DNA of 64,000 bases from Hormiphora californensis (GCA_020137815.1 CM035357.1:2574432-2638431), one strand, 5' to 3'. Shown: positions 30,901-43,053, numbered from the stretch's first letter. Notes: generated from the letters alone by a model not told the origin. Translations and numbers: made by a program.

Positions 30901-32165
30901 ATTAAAAGGACAAAGTTATAAAAGCCAAAAAAAAAGAATTGCCCCACACAGTCATTCATTTGAAAGCAGGGGGGGGGGGTGTCTTGCAAAAAAAAAAAAA
31001 AAAAAAAAAAAAACCCCCTTCTTATCTTTTGATTGAACTAGTACTATCTCCTCACCCATTGCATGTCAAATCACCCCAATTGATTTACACCATACGGGGA
31101 TCCCATGATGGAAAAGAGTGTTTTTATTTTCCCCCGTTGTTCAGATGAAAAATGATATTTTGAGAAAAGAAAGGAGAGAGGAATCGTCTTTTTTAAAAAA
31201 ATTAGTTTGGTCCTTTAGCCATTCCTGGAGAGAGATAATTTAAACCTGCGCCACACTAAAATTAACCCAACGTCGTTGTGTTCGTAATGAGAATAATTGA
31301 ATACAGTCACTACTTCCACAAACTACACACACTGAGAATGAAATATGGAATGATCCATAAACTTCATGCTTCATTCATTCTGACTATATTTGTTCCATGG
31401 AGTATGAATTGTTGTCGGGGTGGCCGCGGGGTGATCGTCGGAAGATAGGGGCGGTAGATCGAAGTCATGCAATTTATCCTACGGAAAATGTTCCGTTCGA
31501 CGTTTTTTTTATTCTTCCTGTCTATAATTCCACCTTATTCTTCCTAAAAGTTAAAACACTATCCCCCTCTCTCTACACAGCTCCCACTATAAAGCGTGCC
31601 CCCGATTCAACTCTCTGATTAACACCTCCATTCTCCTGCAGCAACGGCATCTAACCGAGGCACAGACAAGGAGAGGTTGAGTAATATCGCTGGAGGGAAT
31701 TGCCGCTACGATAATATAAAGATCAAGCTAAAAGTTGTAAACCATGTGGAAGAAGGTATAATAATTGTTGTTGTGTTTTCTGAACATCACAATTCGGTCA
31801 AGACAGTAAACAGGATCAGTTGAATTCTGCTTGACATCATTCCAGGAATTACATCATTTTAGAGATAGTAATCGCTGATACTGATAAAATCTGATATTTG
31901 ACTACAACACGAGATACTGACCCCCACCTCTATTTCAGTTCCTACTATCCCGACAGAGAGCAACTCCGACACTCCTTCTTCTTCATCAGGAGAGCCCGAT
32001 CCGGGGGGAGCAGCTGACCGAGAAAATGAAACGGAAAGATCATCACCATCGGATGTTCCGGAAGCCGAGGTTAAAGGACTCGAGAGTAGCGCACTGAGCC
32101 GGCGCGGCAGCAACCTATTAGTGGTTGTGTGTAGTTGTTGGCTTTGGTTTGCACTGGCGTCGTAG
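27920..32165 (+). CDS. Ephrin, predicted GPI-anchored (interrupted by assembly gap)
   Basis: Ligand for Eph receptor tyrosine kinases. Exons: 27920-28020, 28158-28253, 28420 to the N gap, [missing], 31642-31755 and 31939-32165 (TAG). Signal peptide MSWLTTLTALTLLLLKSLAS, then YKIYWSG (ephrins: xVyWnss), MNVLYGSAVEFRCHNHTV, NLYEVSKEEYEK, and after the gap ASNRGT..LSNIAGGNC and IKIKLKVV, the conserved last strand region with its Cys. An acidic/Ser-rich stalk leads to a hydrophobic tail (SNLLVVVCSCWLWFALAS) with no basic cytoplasmic end, which suggests a GPI signal as in ephrin-A. The second conserved Cys (EEYxxC) appears as Leu here. Exons are phase-consistent on each side; the central ephrin core is lost in the gap and junk. 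AATAAA at 32440-32445. Confidence 0.72.
28435..28534. other. Assembly gap (100 N)
   Basis: Run of N within the third ephrin exon. Confidence 1.
28535..31210. other. Low-quality homopolymer-rich sequence after the gap
   Basis: Dominated by long G, A, T and C runs (for example at 28535-28555, 28760-28780, 30600-30730 and 30985-31012), unlike anything else in the window. This looks like unpolished or erroneous consensus, not biology. The many Lys/Gly/Glu/Arg-rich or Phe/Pro-rich frames here should not be annotated. Missing ephrin exons probably belong here. Confidence 0.75.
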
Positions 32166-32439
32166 GGGGTTGGCAGGCACGCCGAGATAGGCAGGGACAG
32201 TTAAAAGTTTCTCTACGATCCGAGAGAGAGGGATGGAGTGAGGTGTGTCTGTTTGTAAGACAACGAGTATCGAGTTGAATTGAGGCAGCCCCTCAGTATA
32301 TATGAACTGCAAGACACACAATCTCTGATCATGACACCACTCGAGGGAAGAAGAGAGAGAGAGAGGTGGATTCGTTCTTCTAAATGCTCTTCTCTCGTCA
32401 CCCCTCCCCCCACACTCTCTATAGTAAGTCACACAATCA

Positions 32440-32445
32440 AATAAA
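32440..32445 (+). promoter_or_regulatory. Polyadenylation signal AATAAA
   Basis: Hexamer 275 bases after the ephrin stop codon. Confidence 0.45.
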
Positions 32446-33835
32446 GACTCTATTGTGTGTGGTCGAAACCGGCTAAAATGAGAGAGAGAAAGAGAGAGAG
32501 AGAGCTGAGAGAGAGAGAGAAAATAGAGTTGAGAGAGAGATACTGACACTAGAATTTAGGGAGAAAAATATAGGTTATTGATTCTGTGCACTGCCTCAAA
32601 AACAATGGTCCCGTATATCTGTGTTGTTAATTTTGGGTTGGAACTAAGATTTGATGTTGGGGAGATTCTCGAGTGAGCTTAGTTACTCATCCTTACTCTT
32701 TTACCCCCTAGATCATCTCTTTCAGTTCCCATCCATTTTTTCATTCCGTGTACTGGGCAGTTCCTTATGACACCCCCACATTATTATATAGATATCTTGC
32801 TTTGAGTGTGTGAGTGTGTGTGAATGTGTATGAGTATATTTGTCTGTGTATGTGTGTGAGTTTGTGCGAAAAAAAAGCTTGAATTCCTGTCTTCCTAGCA
32901 GGATTATTTTTGCGAGGAATTTACATCTTTCTTCGTAAGATTTTTAACTAGGTCTCATTCTATTGGGTGAGCGTATATATTATTATGTTGCTGTATATGA
33001 ACACCCACGTCATTAAGTTGTCTGTTAAATCGAGAAATAGAGAGATGGAGAGATTGGGGGAGAGAGAGACTAGAGAGATTATATTGGTTTTGGGACTTTA
33101 TATATGAGTATGCCTTTTTTACCTACTAATTAATATAATATGGTGTTGTTGTTACTGTTATCTTGGCCGATTTTTCGTCTTAATCAGTTAAGATGATAAG
33201 GAAGAGGTTGCTACTTACTATTTTTTGTCAGAGAGAGAGAGAGAGAGAGAGTCGAGAGAGAGAGAGAGGGAGGTAGAGGTAGAGAGAGTGAGAAAGAGAG
33301 AGAAAGAACTGAAAGAGAGAGAGAGAGAAAGGATATTGTTGTTTGTGAAGCATGGAAGTGCTAAAACGCTCCCAGATTTTCTCTCCTTGTGCATGTTAGG
33401 CTATTTTTGATTATGATTTGGGTACAAAAGCCCTTTTTCTTTTACTATTTTGGTACTGCTCACACACACAAATGCAATGCTACTGTTAGATATATATCGG
33501 TCCTTCCGAAAGTGAGCTGTGAGCTACTCGTCGACAAATCTTCCACCGTGAAGATTCAAAAAGGGAGTCGAACTGGGGAGTGAGATTTGTCTTGTTTTAG
33601 AGCGCCCAAACTTGTCACCGGTTTCAAAGCGCGGGGGATTCTCTCGCACACACACATGTGCACAATACTACAGTTGAAGCACGTGGATGATTTTCCAAAA
33701 TGAAACTATTGTTCCATATATCTGTGCAGTTGCAATATCCGGGGTCTATTTTATAACATATTGTAACTCTCGCCCCCTTACCCGACCCGCTATATAGTAG
33801 GACACAATGTATCCGGCTTATAGGCATGATACTCT

Positions 33836-33882
33836 CCCCTCTCTCTCTATCACCATCTCTCTTTTCTCTCTCTTCTCTCTCT

Positions 33883-33965
<83 letters not shown>
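33836..33965. repeat. (CT)n microsatellite
   Basis: Near-perfect CT array; the Ser/Leu and Glu/Arg frames across it are artefacts. Confidence 0.95.
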
Positions 33966-33968
<3 letters not shown>

Positions 33969-36900
33969 CCCTATCTCTATCCTCTTGCTTCTCTTTTCTC
34001 CCTCCCCATTCCCCTCACCCATTCTCTCACCCATTCTAATACCCTGATCCCCTCACGATGCAGTAGTACCCGTTATTTCTCATCTCATAATATACCCCTT
34101 GTACCATTTCCTTCTACCACCCCGCAATTATACTCTTCACGTCACACTGTTTCATCAGAAAAGTGCTCTCCTCTCTCTCTAAATTCCCCGTATCCTGTTT
34201 TTTAAAAGTGGGTGGAAAAGAGTGTTTGAAAGTTTTTCTGGAGCACTTACTACTTCCCATGGCCCTGATCTTCTGTACCATATTATATCCTTCATTCCTT
34301 CATTTCTCAAACTATAATTCAACCGCAAATCTACGTGATCAACATCAAGTACTCACCCTCTTACCATATTCCTCCCTTCCTTCCTTTCTTAAACGTGATC
34401 AACTAATCTTGATGCACTCCCCACATCAAACCCCTCCTGTCTCATTATATACTCAGTCGTGGCTACTTGAAATATATAATGTGCTCTATAGTACCTCTAC
34501 TATAGCAGACTAACCCACTTTATTCCCAGTCTCGAGGTCGATATATATGCGTGGGTAATGTATTCACTATTCAATCGTTACCTATCTCAGTACACCATTG
34601 AGAGGGGAAAGGAGTAAACTGAGATCAATATTGAGATGCATCTAGATGCAGCGATAATATATATCAAAGTTTAGTCTAAGTTAAAAATGAAGACACAGAT
34701 ACAAAATCGCTCACAAGACAATTTGGGTGCTCTATTAGTCTATTAAACTAAGTAAGTCTCAATTCCCAACTCTCCCCCCTTTTTGTTGCAAAGGAACGAT
34801 ATATAGACACAGTGTCAGTCATTGCTGTGTGTGTAGCGGTATTTGCATGGCTATTTAATAATCACTGGCAAGGCAGACTGGGATGTACAATTCACATCTT
34901 GGGGTAATAACATCTCGTTCGGGCGATCTTGCTCCTTTTGGCAGCGTCCTGATCGATGGATTCAAACCCTGAAGTATATTCCCGCTGCCTGAAACACCAG
35001 ACTTTATTTGTGAACATATAATATTATATGGGACGGACGTGCGGTGTGAACTGTGTGTGTGAGTATAAAGTGTGAGCTGTATCTGTGTGACGTGTGTGAA
35101 TGGACGTTCTCTCTTTATATTTTGGCTCCATATTCCTCCAATGTTCTACATTTTGTAGGGGAGGTTTGAGTCAGTATAAAGTGTGTGACAATATATAATA
35201 TGATCCCTAAAGCGTTTGATATAGTGAGTATATATAATTATATACAATTTGTGAGTGTGTTACATCTCTCTAACGTTCTTTCTATATTAGGTATTCTGCA
35301 CATTGTTTTTTTGTTGGACAAGTGTTCTCACAAAAATATCTGCTGTTATTGTTTTCAATCAAAACCACCAAACTTCAAGAAGTCTTACGGAAACTTTGGG
35401 CTATGGGATCCTTTGTTGTGTTTTTTGGGTTGGACAAGTTATGATGGTGTTACGGACAGGAAAAGAGGATCTCAAAGCCACACTTACAAATATTGTGTGC
35501 CACTTCAAAGACATCGCTTCATCCCAAATTCTCAGAACACTTCACATCCACTTTAAAGTTCGTGGAACCTCTGAATTTATTTTACAAACTCGAAACATAT
35601 TCTTATTATTATTTTAGAGCATTAGATCGGGTAGAGAAGTTCTCCCGAAAAGGAAGCGATGTGTCTTTGATTGTGTTTTACACAAAAGTACTGCGGTCGG
35701 TACAGTTTGAAGTTGGCTAGCGTATTTCACTGCTAAGGGCGGGTCACGTGACATACGATTTCTGAGAAAAAGGTCTCAGTTCGGTGTATAGATATTATAT
35801 TGGAGTTCGGACCGTATATCCTGGTAGGTCCACGACTATAACGGCAGTATACTGCTGTGAATCTATTCAGAAGAGCACCAGTACGTGATCACAGCCTCGA
35901 CATAGATAAAAAGAGAGAGATAGATAGATAGATAGATGGATAGATAGAAGGAGAGAATCAGAGTCATGTTATACACACAAGTACAAGCCGAGTAACCCAG
36001 TGTGAGTGTAAAAGAGGGATGGAGAGTATTATGTATTTAAAGTTTGCACATCGGTCCTAGAGAGAGAGAGAGGGAGAGAGAGATAGAGAGAGATCTCCCG
36101 CGTGAACCCCGTTTTAGACATGACTGTACTGCATTGAAAAGGTTGATACAAAACTGAATTATATTTTAGTTGGATGACATTTGTTGAGAAAAAACTTCTG
36201 AAAACTTTGAGCTCCATTTTCTCCAAAGCTGCATATATCGCAACACCACCCCATCTACCTTTTGTTCGATCTTATCACCCCCTATCCTGCCTTTTAAGGA
36301 ACTAGACGTCTATATACCATTTGTTTTATTCATCTATATTCACTCATTCAAATTGTGTGTTGTTTCTCACTATCATGGGAGGAGAGAGAGAGAGAGAGAG
36401 GTGAAACCCTATCGGTGGCAGGGTAGGGAGGAGGGAAAATTAGCGTAATTAAGTAGTGAATCAGTTTGGTAATTGTGCAGTGCTCCCTAGGGAATTCTAT
36501 CTCTCTCACTGTCTTTATCTCTCTCTATCTCTCTCCCTCTCTCTTTTCTATATCTCCCGTCTCTCTCCCTTCTATCTTTACTCTCCCTCCCTACTCTCTC
36601 TTTCACTCTCACAGGCTACAGTTTCAGAATTATATGATATCTTACATATATTTTTCCCTCGTGGATAACAACCGGTCGTGTTTCTCCCACTCGTCCCTAA
36701 TTCTCTCTCCTTGCATGTCTGATGCACGTTGAGACCCGGGTGGCACCCCCAAACCCCCACATCCCAAAAGCTCCAAATTAATTATCAGTGCCCCCTCTAT
36801 GTTACGTGGGCCATGTACTAGTGAATATAACAATCACTCCATCATATATTGTGTTGGTATGTAATAAGACGGTTCCACAGAATCATTCAGCAGAGTACAA

Positions 36901-37715
36901 TCTACTCACTTCACATTTAAACCACCACACCGTTTAAATGTCATTCAATCCAGAGCAAGCTCCCGGGAAGAATTTGAAGTAGATGACGTTTTATTGTTTC
37001 GTTGACGTGTTCTATGTGGTCAACTGGGGACTGAGTTAAAGTCAGGTTGGGGAACCTGATTACATGATTAGTGCCGACACACATACACGGTCACTATGAG
37101 GGGGGCACAAAGTATCCTATTTCTGCGGTATATTAGGTCTCAGATTCTCTAGACCGGGCCTGGAATGAAAGGGTAGGAACGGACTTCAATCACAAAGGGA
37201 TAGTCATTACCCCGGTCTTGCGTTTACCGGTATTCGCAACATGTCAAAGATATCCCGAAAGTTAATATATATCCATTACTTGGAAGAGAGAGAGGGAGAG
37301 AGAGAGAGAGAGAGAGGGTGTGTGATAGAGAGAGAAAGAGAACCTGCATCAGCTAAATGTGCAGTTTTGTTCTTCGTTTCCCAAGGGATTCCCAAAATTA
37401 GGTATATACCGAACAAAAGATGCCATACTTTTGCCCCGGCCAAGAGGAGGGTGGGTACAGTGTCCCCTCTCTTCTTGGCGTGATAACACGAGAGAGATAG
37501 CACAGGAGGATAGAAGAAGGGGGATATCATACCCAAAGAGGAGGGTGGGTACGGGATTTTGTACCGACTACGTAATTCCCAGGGGGAACGAGGTGACCTT
37601 ATCTCCCTGTGTGTGTTTACTTTGTTGTAGTGCTAGGAAGACGTTAAACAGTGAAACGCACGAAAACAATCAGAAATTATATGCGAAAGTGATTCACTTC
37701 CCCCCTCGTGAAAAG

Positions 37716-37810
37716 CAAGAACAGACCGACACAAGTAAACCACCAATCAGAACTTGTTATTTAGGTCACGTGACTGGTTATCAGCCAATCAGGGACCAGT
37801 ATTTCCTGAT
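37716..37810. mobile_element. Copy of the 107-109 bp hAT MITE (family A), diverged
   Basis: Internal sequence (GGTCACGTGACTGGTTATCA, GCCAATCAGGGACCAG) matches the copies at 52805 and 53795, but the termini are degraded (CAAGAACAGACCGAC). A 20-bp near-direct repeat, CACTTCCCCCTCGTGA followed by (A/C)AAG, flanks it at about 37695 and 37812. Confidence 0.7.
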
Positions 37811-39371
37811 CCACTTCCCCCTCGTGACAAGATAATGATTGAAATGTCATGTAATGGCTCTTCTGAAGAAATATCACGGCGGTGGTCTCTCCTTCTTTCT
37901 TTGGTTCATTAGTCATTTGAACTTTGCCCACATATCCCTGTGATTTTACCTTGTTTTGTTCAAACCCTTTCGAGGGTCGAACCAGGCAACCTTTTCCATG
38001 AAGAGAAATCATACGATGGTGATGTGTTTTTGAGCGGGTAACATATAAGCCATGGGAGTCACAGCTGTGTGTGATTGCAATTGGAAGATTCATCACACGA
38101 GACTTGGGTTCTATATTTCCATGAGGATTTTCATTAACACTCTCACAGTCATTTTAAAGGGTTGGAAGGAAAGGGATGAGAGAGAGAGAGGGAGAGAAAG
38201 AGAGAGATAGATACAGAGAATTAGATAGGGAGAGAGTGTGTGAGAGTGAGAGGGAGAAAGAGTGAGAAAGGGATTGTCGATTGAGGAGAAGAGAGAGAAA
38301 GGGATTGAGGGGAGAGAGAGAAAGGGATTGACCTGTGGCGAAGTATGAAAAGAACTAAGAAGAGTAGTAAAAATGGAATAAATGATCGAAAAACTACTAT
38401 TTTATCTGACATTGAATATGAAAATGGAAGAGCGGCCTAGATATATAATTCTATTCAGTACTCTTGGCGCAGATACCCTATTTAATGGGATATATTATAT
38501 ACTGTCATGGGACCTGTACGACACCTCATTACATGGCGCATACTGGTGGGACATATGCAGTATAGTCGGTAGCGGGGTACAGACACAATCGGTGTGTAAA
38601 CCCTATGTCTGACTGAATGAGAGGAAGAGTGAGAGAAAGAGAGAAAGAGATCACTACGCCCACACATTGACATTACGTCCCTATATTGAGTTAACTCAGG
38701 ATTCAGAGGGTCCCCTTTGACCTTAATAGCAAACCTAGACCCACGTTTAGATTGTATTCAATCTTTATGTAGGACAAAATGAATTTTAAAATGAATACAT
38801 GATATTGTTTAAAGGCTGATAAGTTCCTGGAGTCAGGAAGCGTGAAATTCTAATCCGACACATGGGGTGATAAATGATGTTAAAAACATGATAAAATATC
38901 AATTGAATTCGGAGAATTCTCCCTGAAATATTGATACACCATGTCATACTGGATTTATTCCAAATGTCTGAACCATGTCGCCAGATGGTGAGACAATCTG
39001 TCGCCAATAACTCAAAACATGATCATACATCCATTTAGCTTGTATTGGGGTATCTGACGGATAAATTCATTTTAGGGCCAGTCAATTGGATATCTTCATC
39101 CATAACGATAATCCCTAACATGTCCTTATTTCTCTTCATTCGGATATATGGACTACCGTCCTAAAGTTTGGTTCTCCTCGAATGAATTTAAATTTAAATT
39201 AAAGTTTCTCAACGATTTAACAGTTTTAAGATAAACAGTTATCTCTACGATGCTAATGAATGAGTGACCCACCCATTCACTGTCTTCATCTTCGTCAAGT
39301 TTTAAAAGTTGAAGACAGCTTCATTTCAGTCACATTGGTGGCCGAGTCAAGGGCACTTGAGACGAACCATG

Positions 39372-39527
39372 TAATGTCCATTTTTTTTCAACTGTTCACC
39401 CCCCAAAGTCGTGCGCGGAATTGTTTTGCGCGTTTATCACATGTTAACGTGTAGCGCGCGCAGCGTAAATTAAAATATCGCACGCGCACGAGTTGAGGGG
39501 TGAACAGTTGAATAAAAATGGACTTTA
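39372..39527. mobile_element. MITE-like inverted repeat
   Basis: Terminal repeats TAATGTCCATTTTTTTTCAA and TTGAATAAAAATGGACTTTA are followed inward by CTGTTCACCCC and GGGGTGAACAG. The 155-bp element has a GCGCGC-rich centre. Target duplication is not clear (possibly TA). Confidence 0.65.
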
Positions 39528-39765
39528 CCGCACTGCTGCACGTCTAAAAGAAGACTTGCGAGCGCGCGCGAAGCCAAAATTCTAAAAGGAGTCCCGGCGA
39601 CTTTTTTATTTCGCGCGATATTCCTGACTTCTCATGTGCTTCTCTGCGCCGAGGGTGTCAAATCCGTGTGCTATCTTCAATGAAAACGAAGATAGCACAT
39701 GAATTCGACTAACAAATTAATACTGACACCGATTAAATTGAATGTATTGATAACAAGAACTGTAA

Positions 39766-40299
39766 TCAACCATGAAAAGTGGATGGTTTCCGTGGCTTGG
39801 TATCCATGGCTACGTCTTTTCTGATCCTAAGAAGTGGTTTTGCCATGGGCTGGGGTAGGTTCTGCAATTCATCTCCCACTTCCACACTCCCTCCATCCTC
39901 AGTTATGACGATTGACTGATGGCGAGTTTTAGGGAATGCCTGGTCTTTCTGTGGTGCTGGCTCGGGGTGGTCCACTGGCTCAGGCGGCGGGGGAGAGAGA
40001 CAAACCTCTGGGCAGGGGCCGCTTTCGGACTCTTTCTCCATCCTTGAACAGTCACAATATCGCAACTGAAGTTCCGATATTTGTCCGAGGAGCAGCAGTT
40101 GTCGCTCCGTTTGAGCTGCTTGGAAACAGCGGCCTGGTGTTGGGGAGGATCGGAGGTCGGTGAGATGCGATAGAAGCTTTTCTACAGTCACTACAATTGC
40201 ACGGTGGTCTAGACACAAATATGTGGTACTGGGATGTGTCATGTTGTCATAGTGAGTCAAGGAAGCAGCACGTGCATCGGTGGAGAAATGCACGCGCAA
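39766..40299 (-). CDS. Uncharacterised 177-aa ORF
   Basis: Open frame with mixed composition, unlike the repeat-derived frames around it. The first ATG encodes MRVHFSTDARAA; an internal ATG (MTHPSTTYLCLDHRAIVVTV) would also start a plausible protein. N-terminal half is helix-like (EKLLSHLTDL, LLLLGQISELQLRYCDC); the C-terminal half is Pro/Glu-rich (SPPPPEPVDHPEP) and then basic. I recognise no family. It may be a single-exon gene, the last exon of a longer gene, or chance. Confidence 0.35.
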   Translation of the reverse strand: MRVHFSTDARAASLTHYDNMTHPSTTYLCLDHRAIVVTVEKLLSHLTDLRSSPTPGRCFQAAQTERQLLLLGQISELQLRYCDCSRMEKESESGPCPEVCLSPPPPEPVDHPEPAPQKDQAFPKTRHQSIVITEDGGSVEVGDELQNLPQPMAKPLLRIRKDVAMDTKPRKPSTFHG

Positions 40300-40422
40300 T
40301 TATTCCTTGATTTCTGGATTCTTGGAAAGTGGAAACCGTTTTCATGGAAGTTCCGCCACGAACACAATGCAACCTCAAAAGTCTCGACGCGATCTAATCC
40401 ACCTCATTACATCAGGCGCTGT

Positions 40423-40552
40423 CTAAAGTCCGTTTCAAGCGACTTGACCCGTAATTCTTGGAATTTGGCGCATTGCGCGTGTATTTACAAAGGGGAAATC
40501 CTGAATTTCCAGGAATCTCAGCTCAGGTCAAGTCGTTTGAAACGCACTTTAG
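40423..40552. mobile_element. 130-bp MITE-like element, TIR CTAAAGT
   Basis: Ends CTAAAGTCCGTTTCAAGCGA and its near-complement TCGTTTGAAACGCACTTTAG, followed inward by CTTGACC / GGTCAAG. TGT occurs on both sides as a possible 3-bp duplication. Confidence 0.6.
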
Positions 40553-40596
40553 TGTCTGGCGTCGCGACTCGTCAGATGATATGCAGACCCCGTTTT

Positions 40597-40640
40597 GGCG
40601 GCGCCAGACAGATATCGGCCGATATCTGTCTGGCGCCGCC
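40597..40640. repeat. Perfect 44-bp palindrome, junction of two MITE copies
   Basis: 22 bases starting GGCGGCGCCAGACAGATATC are followed by their exact reverse complement. To the right (to about 40695) lies a copy of the 24092-24164 element; to the left (from about 40553) is a similar inverted unit. Head-to-head insertion is likely. Confidence 0.7.
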
Positions 40641-41160
40641 GACCCCATCGGCATCTGAGCGCACTGATCGAGAATCAAATGGGGGCGCCATAACAGGCCG
40701 ATATCGGGTCGGCGCCGACATGGCGCTGGATAGCGCGCGATTTTGCACGCGCAAATGCGGTAGCGCGCTTAAACCTCGAAACGCGCGCGCAGTCCTCTTT
40801 TAGATCCGATTCCTATCCGCGCCGCGCGTTCTCATTTTCATTTTAAAAAAACTTTGGAAGTTTTATTTTAAAGTCGGATTTTTAAAAGGACAGGAGGGTC
40901 TTTTTAACCTTATTTCAAACGCGCATATATCCGGTTCCTGATGAGATAGAGACATCTTCCTGGGTGCATTGGAAGGGCCTTTGAATTCTCTTTCCAATGC
41001 TTTTCTTTGCAATGCTTCCAGAAAAAGTATCATTCAGGACTCCGAACCGGTGATATGCACGTTTGAAATTGTATTGTTAATTGTACTGTATTGTAATAAG
41101 GGGAATACAGCGTAAGCCCAACTTACTAAACCAATACTCTACCCCCTTTAGGATTTATAC

Positions 41161-43053
41161 ATGTCGAAAGATACAGAGATATCCCTCGAGCCTCCTAAAA
41201 AAGTACCTCGACTATCTGATTTTCCCTTCGTACCACCACCACCACCACCAGATAAAGTTCTCCTGTACATCTTTAGTTATCTAGACTCTCCTGCTCTGTC
41301 AACTTGCCGTTTTGTTTGTAAAACATGGTATAAACTATCGGAAGCAACCTTGCAGTTACGAAAATCTATGGTGATGTCCAATGTTGAAAATGTAGCAGAG
41401 TTCCAGAACACGATTCCTCGGTTTCCAGATTACACCAGCAAAGTTATCAGTGAAGGGGAACCTAGTCTTCATCATCTGCCTAGGGAGATGATCCTCCAAA
41501 TTTTCACTTTTCTGGAGCCTGCAGACTTACTTAAATGCGGAAAAGTCTGTAAGCTCTGGTATAACATCTCCAGACGATCCTTACGCCCATTTTTTCGTCG
41601 TGTTTATTGCTATAATCACCTTTTAAAGAGACAGACACGGCCTCTTCTCTTCCTGCCTCAGGGAGAAGTTATGTGTCGTCCAGAACACGGCATCAACATT
41701 ATTGACTCTTTTGCAGACATTTTGGAAGAAGTAGTACTTAATTACAGGCCAACTAGATCGGTGTTTGAGGTTCTTGGTAAATGTACAAACCTAAAATCAG
41801 TTGATATTGAATCTATTAACATAAAAGATTCTCTGGACTTGTTTCACACAATTTCGTTGTCTCTACCCAAATTACTTGATAGTCTTACTTTGACAGACTT
41901 TGATCAAGACACGATGCTCCTATTGCTGTCTAATATGTGCTATCTTCGCAAACTAACTCTCGATATAAATGGGTCGTTCAGAAACGGAAAACGGGTTGCA
42001 AAGAATTTGAAAAGATTACAGCTACAGTCTCTCAACATTACTTACAGTGACGTGGACAGGGTGGAGACAGACTTCTTAATGAATATCCTAGATGCTTTGT
42101 CAGGAACTCTAGATAAACTTTCAGTGGCAGGCGGAGTCGAAAATGTGCTCGACTTTGATTCTCTTCCCTACCTACGCAATTTAAAGTGCTTGGCTGTCAA
42201 CACTTTCGGTGTTCTCATAAGCGAGGAAAACTGTGAGAAACTATTGTCAAAAGTACCCAACTTGATTGAACTTGAATTCGATGGACTCTTTGAAAATTTT
42301 GAGGATTGCATGCTTCGATGCCTCAAAGGAAACCCGATTCGGAAAATTTTACTGTGTGGACGATACAAAGATAAACATCACTCCTTTATGAATATTCTTC
42401 GTTGTTATAGTCCCACTCTTGAAGAACTGACAATACCGATGGCATCGTTCATGATGGAAAACGGTTTGGTACCAGAATTTCCAAGGCTGACGAAGTGCAC
42501 GGTAATTTGGGCCGAATGGCTTATCTCCAGTTCGACAGATGACTTGATACAAACGCTTCTTCCGCTTATCGAGTCGATGCCCAATGTAGTGGATTTATCT
42601 TTATCGGACTTACCATCGCTACCTCTGGAATGTCTGCAGTCTATAATGAAGAACTGTCCCAGGCTAAGGACGCTGGATATACCTGAAATTAATCCCAACA
42701 CTAATTTATTTGCGATTATTGGTAAAATGTCGGGAGTTAGAACTCTCAAGACTTCTTATTCTGGCGAAAATATCGCTTTTCTTGGTTCCTGCAAATCCCT
42801 ACAAAATCTTGTTTTAACCAATCACAAAATCGAAGATAGAGACATCGCCCTTCTAATTCATTGCCTAAGGCATCTCAAGGATCTTAACATTACTAGCTGT
42901 CGGAAGGTTACTGGTGTATTTATTGAACTTATTTCTGGGCTAAAACGCCACTCACCGACCCTCACTATTCAATGTCCGAAAACTGTTAATGTTCGTCGTG
43001 AATCTATTCCCAAGTTTATAGTGTTAACTGGAGAGTACAAATTTGTAGATTAA
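41161..43053 (+). CDS. F-box/LRR-like protein copy 1 (intact, two F-boxes)
   Basis: Intronless 630-aa ORF. Residues about 31-68 (PDKVLLYIFSYLDSPALSTC, FVCKTWYKLS) form one F-box; residues about 105-145 (LPREMILQIFTFLEPADLLK, VCKLWYNISRRSL) form a second. The rest is leucine-rich with LRR-like strands (LRKLTLDI, LKRLQLQSLNI, LKDLNITSCRKV). F-box/LRR proteins are substrate receptors of SCF (SKP1-CUL1) ubiquitin ligases; two F-boxes in one chain are unusual. The N-terminus has a Pro run of six. A splice-acceptor-like CCCCCTTTAG ends 9 bases before the ATG, so a 5' non-coding exon is probable. This is the only undamaged member of the three-gene array. Confidence 0.85.
   Translation: MSKDTEISLEPPKKVPRLSDFPFVPPPPPPDKVLLYIFSYLDSPALSTCRFVCKTWYKLSEATLQLRKSMVMSNVENVAEFQNTIPRFPDYTSKVISEGEPSLHHLPREMILQIFTFLEPADLLKCGKVCKLWYNISRRSLRPFFRRVYCYNHLLKRQTRPLLFLPQGEVMCRPEHGINIIDSFADILEEVVLNYRPTRSVFEVLGKCTNLKSVDIESINIKDSLDLFHTISLSLPKLLDSLTLTDFDQDTMLLLLSNMCYLRKLTLDINGSFRNGKRVAKNLKRLQLQSLNITYSDVDRVETDFLMNILDALSGTLDKLSVAGGVENVLDFDSLPYLRNLKCLAVNTFGVLISEENCEKLLSKVPNLIELEFDGLFENFEDCMLRCLKGNPIRKILLCGRYKDKHHSFMNILRCYSPTLEELTIPMASFMMENGLVPEFPRLTKCTVIWAEWLISSSTDDLIQTLLPLIESMPNVVDLSLSDLPSLPLECLQSIMKNCPRLRTLDIPEINPNTNLFAIIGKMSGVRTLKTSYSGENIAFLGSCKSLQNLVLTNHKIEDRDIALLIHCLRHLKDLNITSCRKVTGVFIELISGLKRHSPTLTIQCPKTVNVRRESIPKFIVLTGEYKFVD

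Larger units (their letters stand above)
32166..39760. other. 7.6-kb intergenic region, simple repeats
   Basis: No supported gene. (GA)n and (CT)n tracts recur (32480-32540, 33226-33330, 33836-33965, 36060-36090, 36380-36400, 37284-37340, 38180-38330). One MITE copy lies at 37716-37810 and one at about 39372-39527. Frames of 100-158 residues here are low-complexity or lack any recognisable domain. Confidence 0.5.

Noticed and set aside
37359-38096. 111-158 aa ORFs
   Set aside because: No domain, overlap of opposite frames, and one runs through a MITE copy.
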